Assembly: GCA_938036545.1 (NCBI GenBank)
Contig: CALHQJ010000007.1
Span: 1 to 7,783 of the forward strand
Length of the DNA: 7,783 nt
Direction: 5' to 3'
Origin: an uncultured Clostridium sp.
Lineage (GTDB): Bacteria > Bacillota > Clostridia > Lachnospirales > Lachnospiraceae
This document shows, in pieces, positions 1 to 6,399 of this stretch (position 1 is the stretch's first letter; every line of letters begins with the position of its first letter). The notes beneath the pieces are model-generated. The model was not told the origin of the DNA. It worked only from the letters and a program-made list of their open reading frames with translations, and made no database searches. A program made the position numbers and the translations under genes.

Positions 1-982
1 CCTGAATGACCCTTCCCTGATGGAAGGTAAGGGCGCAGAAACTGCAGGAGCCAAAACATCCCCGATTGCTGATTAAGCTGAATTTAATCTCAGAAAAAGC
101 AGGAACTCCTCCGTCCTTGTCATAAGACGGATGGCTGGCCCTCATATAAGGAAGCCCGTAAACGTCATCCATTTCTTCCATGGTTAAAGGCTTTGCCGGA
201 GGATTCTGAACCACATAAAGATTGTCCCGATAAGGCTCTGCCAGTCTCTTTCCCGTTACTGCATCTGTATTCAGATACTGGGTATAAAAGCTTTCTGCAT
301 AAACCCGTTTGTCCCGCTTCATTTCGTCAAAAGAAGGCAGCACCTGTACGTCATAAACCGACTCCAGGCTGGAGGTTTTGTAAACCGTGCCGTTAATAAA
401 GGTAATATCCTTTACATCCAGACCGGAATCCAGGGCATCTGCAATTTCCACAATGGAATGTTCTCCCATTCCGTAAGAAATCAAATCTGCCTGGGAATCA
501 ATCAAAATAGAATGTTTTAACTTATTGGACCAGTAATCATAATGAGCCAGGCGGCGCAGGCTTCCTTCAATGCCGCCAATAATAATCGGCGTCTTTTTAA
601 AGGTGCGGCGGATCAAATTGGAATACACAACAGCCGCATAATCGGGACGGCGTCCCATAACGCCTCCAGGCGTATAGGCGTCGGTTTTTCTTCTCTTTTT
701 GGAAACGCTGTAGTGGTTTACCATAGAGTCCATATTTCCGGAAGAAACTAAAAATCCCAGTCTGGGTTCTCCCAGAATCCCGATGCTGCTGTCATCCTTC
801 CAATCCGGCTGGGAAATAATTCCCACCTTATACCCCCGTGATTCCAGCAAACGGCTGATAATGGCAGTGCCAAAAGACGGATGATCTACATAGGCGTCTC
901 CGGTTATATATACAAAATCGCATTGAGTCCAGCCTCTCTTTTCCATATCGGCTCGGCTGACAGGCAAAAAATCGTGAATCAT
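1..982 (-). CDS. YgiQ family (UPF0313) radical SAM protein, N-terminal part
   Basis: Partial gene: 327 codons from the ATG at 982-980 are visible and the C-terminal part lies beyond the left edge. The reading frame is open to the edge. The protein begins MIHDFLPVSRADME and carries the family signature TGDAYVDHPSFG at residues 27-38, followed by GGIEGSLRRLAHYDYW near residues 137-152. The radical SAM motif CxxxCxxC is C309, C313 and C316, within RGCFGSCSFC; it would bind the 4Fe-4S cluster that cleaves S-adenosylmethionine. E. coli YgiQ has closely similar blocks, recalled from memory. The family is common in bacteria but its reaction and substrate are not established, so no function is claimed. 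The ATG overlaps the TGA of the HAD gene in an ATGA arrangement, and a GGGAG ribosome binding site sits about 7 bases upstream inside the HAD gene. It is probably the fourth gene of the rsmF operon. Confidence 0.93.
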   Translation of the reverse strand, partial: MIHDFLPVSRADMEKRGWTQCDFVYITGDAYVDHPSFGTAIISRLLESRGYKVGIISQPDWKDDSSIGILGEPRLGFLVSSGNMDSMVNHYSVSKKRRKTDAYTPGGVMGRRPDYAAVVYSNLIRRTFKKTPIIIGGIEGSLRRLAHYDYWSNKLKHSILIDSQADLISYGMGEHSIVEIADALDSGLDVKDITFINGTVYKTSSLESVYDVQVLPSFDEMKRDKRVYAESFYTQYLNTDAVTGKRLAEPYRDNLYVVQNPPAKPLTMEEMDDVYGLPYMRASHPSYDKDGGVPAFSEIKFSLISNRGCFGSCSFCALTFHQGRVIQ

Positions 983-1656
983 TCAAACTCTCCCATCTGA
1001 AGTTCTCCGTTTTTATCAATTAACTGCAGGAAATCTTCGATAAAATAATCGGCCAGTTCCTTTTTTTCCAGATTCAAATCCCTGGAAAACACATCATCTA
1101 CTGCATAAACCGTCATACCAGCCCGTTTTCCTGCCAGAATACCTGCCGGAATATCTTCAAACACCACACATTCTTCCGGCGCTGCCTGAAGCCGTCTGGC
1201 TGTCTCCAGATAAATGTCCGGAGCCGGTTTTCCTGCCGCTACCTCACAGCCTACGGTAACCGCTTCAAAATAGCCGTCGATTTCCAGAGACTGCAGCACA
1301 GCGTCCACCAGCTCTCTTCCATTGCTGGTAGCAATTCCCGCCTTTATTCCCTGTTTTTTTAAGGCTTTCAGAAACTCTTCGGCTCCTTTTTTTAGCGGCA
1401 CTTCCCTGCAGTATTTATCCATTGCCATGGAAATCCATTCTGCCTTAATTTCCTCTAAAGATTCCGGTATCTGAAACCGTTCTTTAAAATAAACGGCTGT
1501 CTCAGAAAAGCTCATGCCCTCAATAATCCGCTGAAGATCTTCGGGACATTCATAGCCGTACCGGCTTAAATATTCAATATCAATGGCTTTCCACATCCAC
1601 ATGGAATCCACCAGCGTACCATCTAAATCAAAAATTGCTGCTTTCATCTGTTTCAA
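979..1656 (-). CDS. HAD-superfamily hydrolase, subfamily IA (beta-phosphoglucomutase/phosphatase-like)
   Basis: A 225-residue cytosolic HAD phosphatase or phosphomutase. All four HAD motifs are present: motif I FDLDGTLVDS with nucleophile D10 and acid/base D12, motif II with T110 and S111 (IATSNG), motif III with K143 (GKPAPD), and motif IV with E167-D168 (FEDIPAG). Residues 17 to about 90 form the helical C1 cap typical of the beta-phosphoglucomutase branch. The substrate cannot be told from sequence; small sugar or nucleotide phosphates are usual for this group. The chosen start is TTG at 1656-1654, because an AGGAGAG site lies 6 bases upstream and the TTG overlaps the TGA of rsuA (TTGA). 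The next ATG (1647) would be 15 bases from that site and would remove three residues. The gene overlaps rsuA upstream and ygiQ downstream, so it is surely in one transcript with them. A role linked to RNA modification is not implied. Confidence 0.93.
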   Translation of the reverse strand: MKQMKAAIFDLDGTLVDSMWMWKAIDIEYLSRYGYECPEDLQRIIEGMSFSETAVYFKERFQIPESLEEIKAEWISMAMDKYCREVPLKKGAEEFLKALKKQGIKAGIATSNGRELVDAVLQSLEIDGYFEAVTVGCEVAAGKPAPDIYLETARRLQAAPEECVVFEDIPAGILAGKRAGMTVYAVDDVFSRDLNLEKKELADYFIEDFLQLIDKNGELQMGEFE

Positions 1657-2381
1657 TCTAATCTCTCCTGCCTGTTCAGTAATTCCAGTTCCCTGTCTGT
1701 AAGAGGGCGGGATTCCCCGGGTTTTAATCCTTCGTCTAAGGTCAGCGGCCCCATGGAAAGCCGTTTTAAATACACCACCTGACAGCCTACGGCTTCAAAC
1801 ATTCTCTTTACCTGGTGAAACTTTCCTTCCTGAATGGTAAGAGTAACCGCCTTTTTTCCATCCTCCACAGGTTCGGCCAGAATTTCTAACTCAGCAGGCA
1901 TACAGATCGTACCGTCCTCTAAGGAGATCCCCTTTAAAAATCTCATCTTTGCATCTGCGGGAAGACTGCCGGTTATATGGGCGTAATAAACCTTATCCAC
2001 ATGGTGTCTGGGCGACAGAAGACGGTGGGCCAAATCCCCGTCATTGGTAATCAGAAGAAGTCCTTCTGTGTCAATATCCAGCCGTCCAACCGGAAACAAA
2101 TCCTTTCGTATGGCCCCGCCGATTAAATCAATTACCGTATCATAGCGGTTATCCTCTGTTGCGGAAACCACTCCCTGAGGCTTATTTAACATATAATATT
2201 CAAATTCCTTATAGGACACAGGACAACCATCCAGTAAGATCTCATCTTCCTTTGGATTGATTTTCCGTTCCGGTTTTTTCTCTGTTTCTCCGTTTACGGA
2301 AATTCGTCCCTTTCTCGCCATTTCTTTTATCTGGCTTCTGGTTCCTTTTCCCATTTCTCCTAAAAATTTATCCAGCCGCAT
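1653..2381 (-). CDS. rsuA: 16S rRNA pseudouridine synthase, RsuA family
   Basis: Predicted to turn one uridine of 16S rRNA into pseudouridine (U516 in E. coli). From the ATG at 2381 the protein has 242 residues, close to E. coli RsuA. It opens with an S4 RNA-binding domain (MRLDKFLGEMGKG to about residue 50). The catalytic domain carries YMLNKPQGVVS, then GRLDIDTEGLLLITNDGD with the catalytic aspartate in RLDxDT, then SPRHHVDKVY and EGKFHQVKRMF. The SPRHH and HQVKRMF blocks favour RsuA over RluB/RluF, though exact site specificity is inferred. Start choice: an AAGAAGGA-type ribosome binding site (2391-2397) sits 9 bases before the ATG at 2381, and the S4 domain starts there. A longer reading from ATG 2420 (255 residues) or ATG 2405 (TAATG overlap with the rsmF stop) is open but lacks a good binding site. 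It lies between rsmF and the HAD gene in a compact operon. Confidence 0.9.
   Translation of the reverse strand: MRLDKFLGEMGKGTRSQIKEMARKGRISVNGETEKKPERKINPKEDEILLDGCPVSYKEFEYYMLNKPQGVVSATEDNRYDTVIDLIGGAIRKDLFPVGRLDIDTEGLLLITNDGDLAHRLLSPRHHVDKVYYAHITGSLPADAKMRFLKGISLEDGTICMPAELEILAEPVEDGKKAVTLTIQEGKFHQVKRMFEAVGCQVVYLKRLSMGPLTLDEGLKPGESRPLTDRELELLNRQERLD
1663..1669 (-). promoter_or_regulatory. Ribosome binding site that supports a TTG start for the HAD gene
   Basis: The minus strand reads AGGAGAG, ending 6 bases before TTG 1656. It lies inside the last codons of rsuA. The spacing suits the TTG and is too long for the ATG at 1647. Confidence 0.65.
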
Positions 2382-2390
2382 CAGGGCTTT

Positions 2391-2397
2391 TCCTTCT
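2391..2397 (-). promoter_or_regulatory. Ribosome binding site that decides the rsuA start
   Basis: The minus strand reads AGAAGGA here, 9 bases before ATG 2381. No comparable purine-rich site precedes the upstream ATG at 2420, where the sequence is AT-rich. This supports the shorter RsuA, beginning with the conserved S4 residues RLDKFL. Confidence 0.6.
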
Positions 2398-2404
2398 TTT
2401 CCCA

Positions 2405-3859
2405 TTACATCCACCGCCATCCGGCATAATATTTATTTTTCAGGCTCTGGCCCGCCAGCTTTGCCCAGCCTAATGGAAACTGATCCACACATACCAGACA
2501 CCATCCGGAAGACAATTGACTGCTTTCCTGCTGGCTTAAGGAAATCGTCTCTCCTTTTAAATAACGAATAACTCTGTCATCTTCTCTGGAAAAGGAAATT
2601 TCATTGTCATACTGTCCCCATTTTAACGCCATGGCAAAGGCCTGAGAAGGCTCAAACCGCCCTTTTTTCATCTCTCCCAAAAGAAGTCCAGTTCTTAAGA
2701 ACCGAAGACTGGCGTCCTTTAAAAAGTCGGTAGGAAGATAGTAAACCATGTTGTTCTTTTCTAAAATACGGTCAGGATTCCAGACCTTTTCTCCGTTTTC
2801 ATCTGCCGCCGAAACACAGTGGCTCAAAAACTCGATTACTGCCGGATATTTCTTTTCTGCTGCTGACAGACCGACCTCGACTTCTTTTTTAGGCTCTTCC
2901 TGTTTTTCTCTGCTTTTTTTAGCAGCATAATACTCTTCTAACAAGCCTGCCTTCGGCAGAGGCTTTTCTTTATACATCAGCGCAATAAAATGTCCTTCTC
3001 CCTTCAGCTTGTGGGGAAACAGCCGCAGGCAGCCGGAAAGCCCGATTCCACCGCTGGCTCCTTCAAATTTTGGAAGGGACAAAAGCCCCATATCAGGAAA
3101 CTTCTCTAAAATGTAACGGACAGTTCCTTCATCCTCGTCCATGGAAAAGGTACAGGTAGAATACATCAAATATCCTCCTGGCTTTAGCATTTTTACGGCT
3201 TCTGACATAATCTCTTTCTGAATCTTTGCATAATGGCTGGGGCCACGCTCCATCCAGTCTTTTACCATGTCCCGTTCCTTGCGGAACATTCCTTCGCCGG
3301 AGCAGGGGGCGTCTACCAGGATTTTATCAAAAAATTCAGGGAAATACCGGGACAGCTTTTCCGGCGTTTCACTGGTTACGCAGAAATTGGTAATCCCCGC
3401 AAGTTCCAGATTTTTTAACAATGCCTTAGCCCTGGAATTGCTGACGTCGTTGGAAATCAAAATTCCCTGTCCCTTTAATTTTGCACCCAATTCCGTGCTT
3501 TTGCCTCCTGGAGCAGCGCAGAGATCCAGAACCCTGTCTCCAGGGTTGATAGGAAGGGTAGAGGCCGGAGTCATAGCGCTGGGTTCCTGAAGATAATACA
3601 ATCCGGCGTAATAATAAGGGTCCTTGGCCGGTTTTATATCGTCCCCATAATAAAATCCATTGGGTATCCAGGGGATCTTTTCCATCTCCCAGGGAACCAG
3701 TCCTTTTAAGGTGTCTGGCTCTATTTTAATGCCGTTGGCCCGCAGGCCCTGATACTTTTTGCTGTCAAAGCTTTTAATATATTTTAGGTATTCTTCCTCT
3801 CCAAGGAGAGATTTCATATGCTGCAGGTACTCCTCCGGCAGTTGAATTTGTTTTTCCAT
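2405..3859 (-). CDS. rsmF: 16S rRNA (cytosine-C5) methyltransferase, RsmF/NOL1-NOP2-Sun family
   Basis: A 484-residue SAM-dependent enzyme that methylates carbon 5 of cytosine in 16S rRNA (C1407 in E. coli; the site in this organism is inferred). Visible motifs are the SAM-binding motif I LDLCAAPGGKST (residues 111-122), motif IV VDAPCSGEGMF with C186, and motif VI YSTCTFS with the nucleophilic C236. The block CLRLFPHKLKGEGHF (277-291) is typical of RsmF-like members. After a charged, Lys/Glu-rich linker (about 305-336) comes a C-terminal region (about 337-484) with GLLLGEMKKGRFEPSQAFAM, consistent with the PUA-like RNA-binding domain of RsmF. Length matches E. coli RsmF (about 480). The ATG at 3859 follows GAGGG at a rather short spacing. 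It is the first gene of the cluster running down to ygiQ, and a candidate promoter lies about 50 bases upstream. Confidence 0.92.
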   Translation of the reverse strand: MEKQIQLPEEYLQHMKSLLGEEEYLKYIKSFDSKKYQGLRANGIKIEPDTLKGLVPWEMEKIPWIPNGFYYGDDIKPAKDPYYYAGLYYLQEPSAMTPASTLPINPGDRVLDLCAAPGGKSTELGAKLKGQGILISNDVSNSRAKALLKNLELAGITNFCVTSETPEKLSRYFPEFFDKILVDAPCSGEGMFRKERDMVKDWMERGPSHYAKIQKEIMSEAVKMLKPGGYLMYSTCTFSMDEDEGTVRYILEKFPDMGLLSLPKFEGASGGIGLSGCLRLFPHKLKGEGHFIALMYKEKPLPKAGLLEEYYAAKKSREKQEEPKKEVEVGLSAAEKKYPAVIEFLSHCVSAADENGEKVWNPDRILEKNNMVYYLPTDFLKDASLRFLRTGLLLGEMKKGRFEPSQAFAMALKWGQYDNEISFSREDDRVIRYLKGETISLSQQESSQLSSGWCLVCVDQFPLGWAKLAGQSLKNKYYAGWRWM

Positions 3860-3906
3860 ATTCCCTCTTTTGAAAATGCAGTTTGTTTGTCACAGGTACT
3901 TATTCT

Positions 3907-3937
3907 ATCATAACTAATTTAAAAATGGTAGAAGCAA
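3907..3937 (-). promoter_or_regulatory. Candidate sigma-A promoter for the rsmF-rsuA-HAD-ygiQ operon
   Basis: On the minus strand, TTGCTT (3937-3932) and TATGAT (3912-3907) are separated by 19 bases, giving a leader of roughly 40 bases before ATG 3859. The -10 box is one mismatch from consensus, but the -35 is weak and the spacing long. The 113-base gap 3860-3972 contains no gene and no clear terminator for the upstream M23 gene, so read-through from that gene is also possible. Confidence 0.4.
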
Positions 3938-3972
3938 TCTGCATAGTTTTCCCGAAACATTATCCATTTTTC

Positions 3973-4806
3973 TCAGCTGTACGTTAAGCGGTACTGTTCC
4001 AGATACCGGAGTATCCAGTAGGGATTCACAGACAATTCCTCGTGGTTATCGGTTTTTAGGTATAGTCCCAGATGGAGATGTACGGGAAAATTGCCGGAAG
4101 TTCCTTCTACCTTGGAATACCCCGTATCTCCCATAAAGCCTAACAGGGTTCCGGCAGACACAACGTCTCCTTCCTTCCAGTCCCTGGCATACTCATACAG
4201 GTGGGCGTAATACACGTACAGTCCTCCTGGAGTCCGGATTCCGATCCTCCATCCTCCCTGTTCCAGCCACCCTGTTCTTTCTATCACCCCGTCGCTGATG
4301 CTGACTACAGGATAAAAGCCGGACGGCTGGTCTCCCCCCATAATATCACATCCCTCATGGCCCCTCTCTCCACCATAATTTCTGGGAGACATCCAGCCGT
4401 TTTCGTAACTGATATCCGATTCATTTGATGCAGAAGGACTTCTGTCTTCCGGAATGGGAAAATACTTTAAATCTGACAATACGGTATCATAGGCATTTAC
4501 CAGTTTTTGAAATGCCGCTGGTTTTCGTTCCCCAATGGATTTTCGGATGGGGTGCAGCTCCTGCAGCTTCGTCAAATCGTAATCGTATTCCACCATATAA
4601 GCCGCAACCATCTCCGGTTCCAGATGGGGTTCCTGTACCAGCCGTTCTCCCAGCGCCATACTGCGGAATTCATCGCTCTCCCAGGTATAGCTGTCTAACT
4701 GATAGTAGTCTGGATTATTAACTAGGTAATCTGACAGTGTAACCTGAAAAGCAACTAACATGATAAGCAATATAAAAACCAGCATATCCCCGCCCCAATC
4801 GTTCAT
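3973..4806 (-). CDS. Membrane-anchored M23 (LytM-type) metallopeptidase
   Basis: A 277-residue predicted cell-wall endopeptidase. Residues 8-25 (MLVFILLIMLVAFQVTLS) form one hydrophobic segment that would anchor the protein or act as an uncleaved signal, leaving the rest outside the membrane. Residues about 30-135 are a spacer with no domain I recognise. The C-terminal M23 domain starts near residue 140 and has zinc ligands H150 and D154 (HEGCD), a YYAHL motif with H202, and HLHLG with H245, so the active site appears complete. Members cleave peptide cross-links of peptidoglycan. The start is uncertain: ATG 4806 lacks a clear ribosome binding site, while ATG 4785 (residue 8) follows a G-rich stretch and would begin right at the hydrophobic segment. 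The gene is head to head with ylbJ, about 30 bases apart, which suggests a sporulation role by association only. Confidence 0.88.
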   Translation of the reverse strand: MNDWGGDMLVFILLIMLVAFQVTLSDYLVNNPDYYQLDSYTWESDEFRSMALGERLVQEPHLEPEMVAAYMVEYDYDLTKLQELHPIRKSIGERKPAAFQKLVNAYDTVLSDLKYFPIPEDRSPSASNESDISYENGWMSPRNYGGERGHEGCDIMGGDQPSGFYPVVSISDGVIERTGWLEQGGWRIGIRTPGGLYVYYAHLYEYARDWKEGDVVSAGTLLGFMGDTGYSKVEGTSGNFPVHLHLGLYLKTDNHEELSVNPYWILRYLEQYRLTYS

Positions 4807-4811
4807 ATAAG
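4782..4811 (+). promoter_or_regulatory. Candidate sigma-E sporulation promoter for ylbJ
   Basis: GCATATC (4782-4788) and CATATAAG (4804-4811) are 15 bases apart. Against the B. subtilis sigma-E consensus as I recall it (KMATATT, 14-15 bases, CATACAMT), they match 6 of 7 and 6 of 8 positions. Transcription would start near 4818, about 20 bases before the ylbJ ATG. No sigma-A -35 box is placed correctly for these -10 sequences. The -35 part lies in the first codons of the M23 gene. ylbJ is known to be sigma-E dependent in B. subtilis. Confidence 0.45.
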
Positions 4812-4830
4812 TGTATAAACCATTGTATTC

Positions 4831-4835
4831 AGGTG
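4831..4835 (+). promoter_or_regulatory. Ribosome binding site that favours ATG 4839 as the ylbJ start
   Basis: AGGTG precedes ATG 4839 by 3 bases (5 bases counted from AGG). The GTG at 4833 is in frame but is part of this site and has no site of its own upstream. Confidence 0.55.
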
Positions 4836-4838
4836 TTT

Positions 4839-5765
4839 ATGAAAAAATCATTGTCCATCCTGTTTCTGGGCCTCCTTCTGGCAAAACCGGACTGGGCCTT
4901 TACCGGAGCCAAAAATGGCCTGGTTTTATGGGGAATGGTAATTGTGCCGACCCTTCTGCCGTTTATGATCTGTTCCCAGGCCATTGTAGGACTGGGGGCT
5001 GTGCCTCTTTTAATAAAACCTTTTCAGCCTGTCTTTTCCCATGTCTTCCTTTTATCAAAACAGGGCGGCTACGTGGTTCTGTCCGGCCTTTTATGCGGTT
5101 ATCCCATGGGAGCCAAAACCTGCAGGGAATTTTTAGAAAACGGCCTGATTTCCCGATCCGAGGCCTGTTATCTGCTGGCAGTCAGCAACCACCCAAGCCC
5201 TATGTTTATTCTGGGTTATCTGATGAATCAAATTGCCTCTGTAACCGGCCTTTCCGGTTCCATTCCTCCCTGGAAGGTTCTGTCTGCCCTCTATCTGCCG
5301 GTTTTTCCAATTGCTCTCCTTGCCTATCACATTTACCGAAACCCAGCAGACTCTCTTACTGCTTACAATAAGACCGAGCTTTCTTCTGCTTTTTCCTTTG
5401 ACAGCGCCTTTCTGGCCTGTGCCGAAACCATGGTAAAAATCGGCGGATACATTATGCTTTTTTCCATTATTGCCCTTTATACTGCCAAACTCCCGTTAAA
5501 CGTCCCATTCCTTCGGGGTGCAATCCTGGGAGCCATTGAAATCACTACAGGAATCCAGGCCATTGCTGGCTCTGTCTCCGGTATTCCGGCTGTCCTGCTC
5601 ATAGTGGCAGCAGCAGCTTTTGGAGGACTATCCGGTATTTTTCAGACCAGAAGCGTACTGGATACGAAAAAAAATGCCGGACTGTCCATCCGGCATTATG
5701 TACTGTGGAAGCTTCTTCACGCAGCCTTCTCTCTTATTATTATGGCTTTTCTTCTCATTCCATAA
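4839..5765 (+). CDS. ylbJ: YlbJ-family sporulation integral membrane protein
   Basis: A 308-residue, strongly hydrophobic protein with about 7-8 likely membrane segments (for example near residues 3-15, 27-50, 76-88, 150-165, 201-216, 225-245, 249-262 and 290-306). Conserved blocks resemble B. subtilis YlbJ: GYPMGAKT (87-94) followed by CREFLENGLISRSEA, SNHPSPMFILG (116-126), and FGGLSGIFQT (261-270). These belong to the nucleoside-recognition (Gate) type of membrane proteins. YlbJ is a mother-cell protein needed for normal spore formation in B. subtilis, where it is about 400 residues, so this copy is clearly shorter; the transported substrate, if any, is not known. The synteny with rsmD and coaD supports the assignment. 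ATG 4839 is preferred over GTG 4833. The gene is convergent with the coiled-coil gene, with a gap of only 10 bases, and its 3' end contains that operon's terminator on the other strand. Confidence 0.85.
   Translation: MKKSLSILFLGLLLAKPDWAFTGAKNGLVLWGMVIVPTLLPFMICSQAIVGLGAVPLLIKPFQPVFSHVFLLSKQGGYVVLSGLLCGYPMGAKTCREFLENGLISRSEACYLLAVSNHPSPMFILGYLMNQIASVTGLSGSIPPWKVLSALYLPVFPIALLAYHIYRNPADSLTAYNKTELSSAFSFDSAFLACAETMVKIGGYIMLFSIIALYTAKLPLNVPFLRGAILGAIEITTGIQAIAGSVSGIPAVLLIVAAAAFGGLSGIFQTRSVLDTKKNAGLSIRHYVLWKLLHAAFSLIIMAFLLIP
5667..5696 (-). terminator. Intrinsic terminator of the rsmD-coaD-coiled-coil operon, inside ylbJ
   Basis: Perfect 7-base arms ATGCCGG (5674-5680) and CCGGCAT (5690-5696) enclose a 9-base loop. 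Read on the minus strand, the GC-rich stem is followed at once by eight T (complement of 5667-5674, of which one pairs in the stem). It lies about 80 bases past the TAA of the coiled-coil gene, antisense to codons for TKKNAGLSIRH in ylbJ. There is no room for a terminator in the 10-base gap between the two genes. Confidence 0.75.
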
Positions 5766-5775
5766 TCGAAACTGT

Positions 5776-6375
5776 TTAGGACGGGGCATTTACGCCATTG
5801 TCCTGTTCAGCGTTTCCCTCCTCTGCCGGAGCCGCAATGCCTCCTGCCAGTTCATTCCGGTTAGAGGAAACCACATCATAGCTGGACTGCATGGAAGACA
5901 TAAATGCATCGAAGCGGCCCTTTGCCCCTTCCATGGAGTGGGTGATAATGGTCTGTAAGCTGCGCAGCATATCATCCGTATACTGGATTGCTCCCTGACG
6001 GATATTGTTGGCATCATTTACTGCATTGTCCACAATGGCCTGAGCCTGAATATTGGCCTGTTCCACTACTTCATTGGCGTGGGAATAGGCTCTCTGCATA
6101 ATCTCGTGCTCATTCACCAGTTCGTTGGTCTGGGCATTGGCCTCCTGCAGCATAGCGTCTGCCTGGGTTCTAGCCTGATTTAAAATGGCGTCCTGATTGC
6201 TGATAATCTTCTGATATTGCTTAATCTCATCCGGAATCCGAAGGCGGAGTTCAACCAAAAGTTCTTCCAGTTCTTCTTTATTTACAATAATGTTGCTGTT
6301 GGAAAGAGGCTGACGCTTGCAGCCATCCACAAACTCTTCAATTTCATTAATCAATTGTTCAATTCTGCTTACCAT
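5776..6375 (-). CDS. Conserved coiled-coil protein of unknown function, downstream of coaD
   Basis: A 199-residue soluble protein that I cannot assign to a family with known function. Residues 1-60 are charged helix with KEELEELLVELRLRIPDE, and residues about 60-145 are a long Ala/Gln/Asn-rich helix with small residues recurring every 3-4 and about 11 positions (QARTQADAMLQEAN, VEQANIQAQAIVDNA), typical of a long coiled coil. Residues about 175-199 are a likely disordered acidic, Ala/Gly/Pro-rich tail. There is no signal peptide or membrane segment. This pattern resembles proteins often labelled as DivIVA-like or as ATPase subunit b/H-like; such labels would reflect helix composition rather than function. 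The ATG at 6375 has a near-ideal AAGGAG 7 bases upstream and lies 24 bases after the coaD stop, so it is the last gene of the rsmD-coaD operon. Confidence 0.85.
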   Translation of the reverse strand: MVSRIEQLINEIEEFVDGCKRQPLSNSNIIVNKEELEELLVELRLRIPDEIKQYQKIISNQDAILNQARTQADAMLQEANAQTNELVNEHEIMQRAYSHANEVVEQANIQAQAIVDNAVNDANNIRQGAIQYTDDMLRSLQTIITHSMEGAKGRFDAFMSSMQSSYDVVSSNRNELAGGIAAPAEEGNAEQDNGVNAPS

Positions 6376-6399
6376 AACGACTCTCCTTAACCCATTTTA

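Noticed and set aside
193..751. Open plus-strand frames of 67 and 69 codons over the ygiQ region
   Set aside because: They are antisense to a clear radical SAM coding sequence, have low-complexity or implausible composition and no ribosome binding site.
828..1019. Minus-strand 63-codon frame across the HAD/ygiQ junction
   Set aside because: It is out of frame with both real genes, which together explain the sequence with the ATGA overlap.
2257..3590. Plus-strand frames of about 60-107 codons over rsuA and rsmF
   Set aside because: All are antisense to well-conserved enzymes and start without ribosome binding sites.
3935..3962. GTTTTCCCGAAAC hairpin after the M23 gene, considered as its terminator
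   Set aside because: The stem is only four A/T-rich pairs plus bulges and has no T-tract on the minus strand, so no terminator is called between the M23 gene and rsmF.
4811..5371. A 186-codon plus-strand frame overlapping ylbJ
   Set aside because: It is a frame shadow: the ylbJ frame has recognisable membrane segments and family motifs, while this one is Cys/Ser/Pro-rich without any known pattern.
5778..5804. Hairpin AGGAC/GTCCT with an inner GGC/GCC stem just after the ylbJ stop, considered as the ylbJ terminator
   Set aside because: The stem is interrupted and the plus strand continues with GTTCAGCGTTTCCC rather than a T-tract. It also lies wholly in the 3' coding end of the coiled-coil gene.
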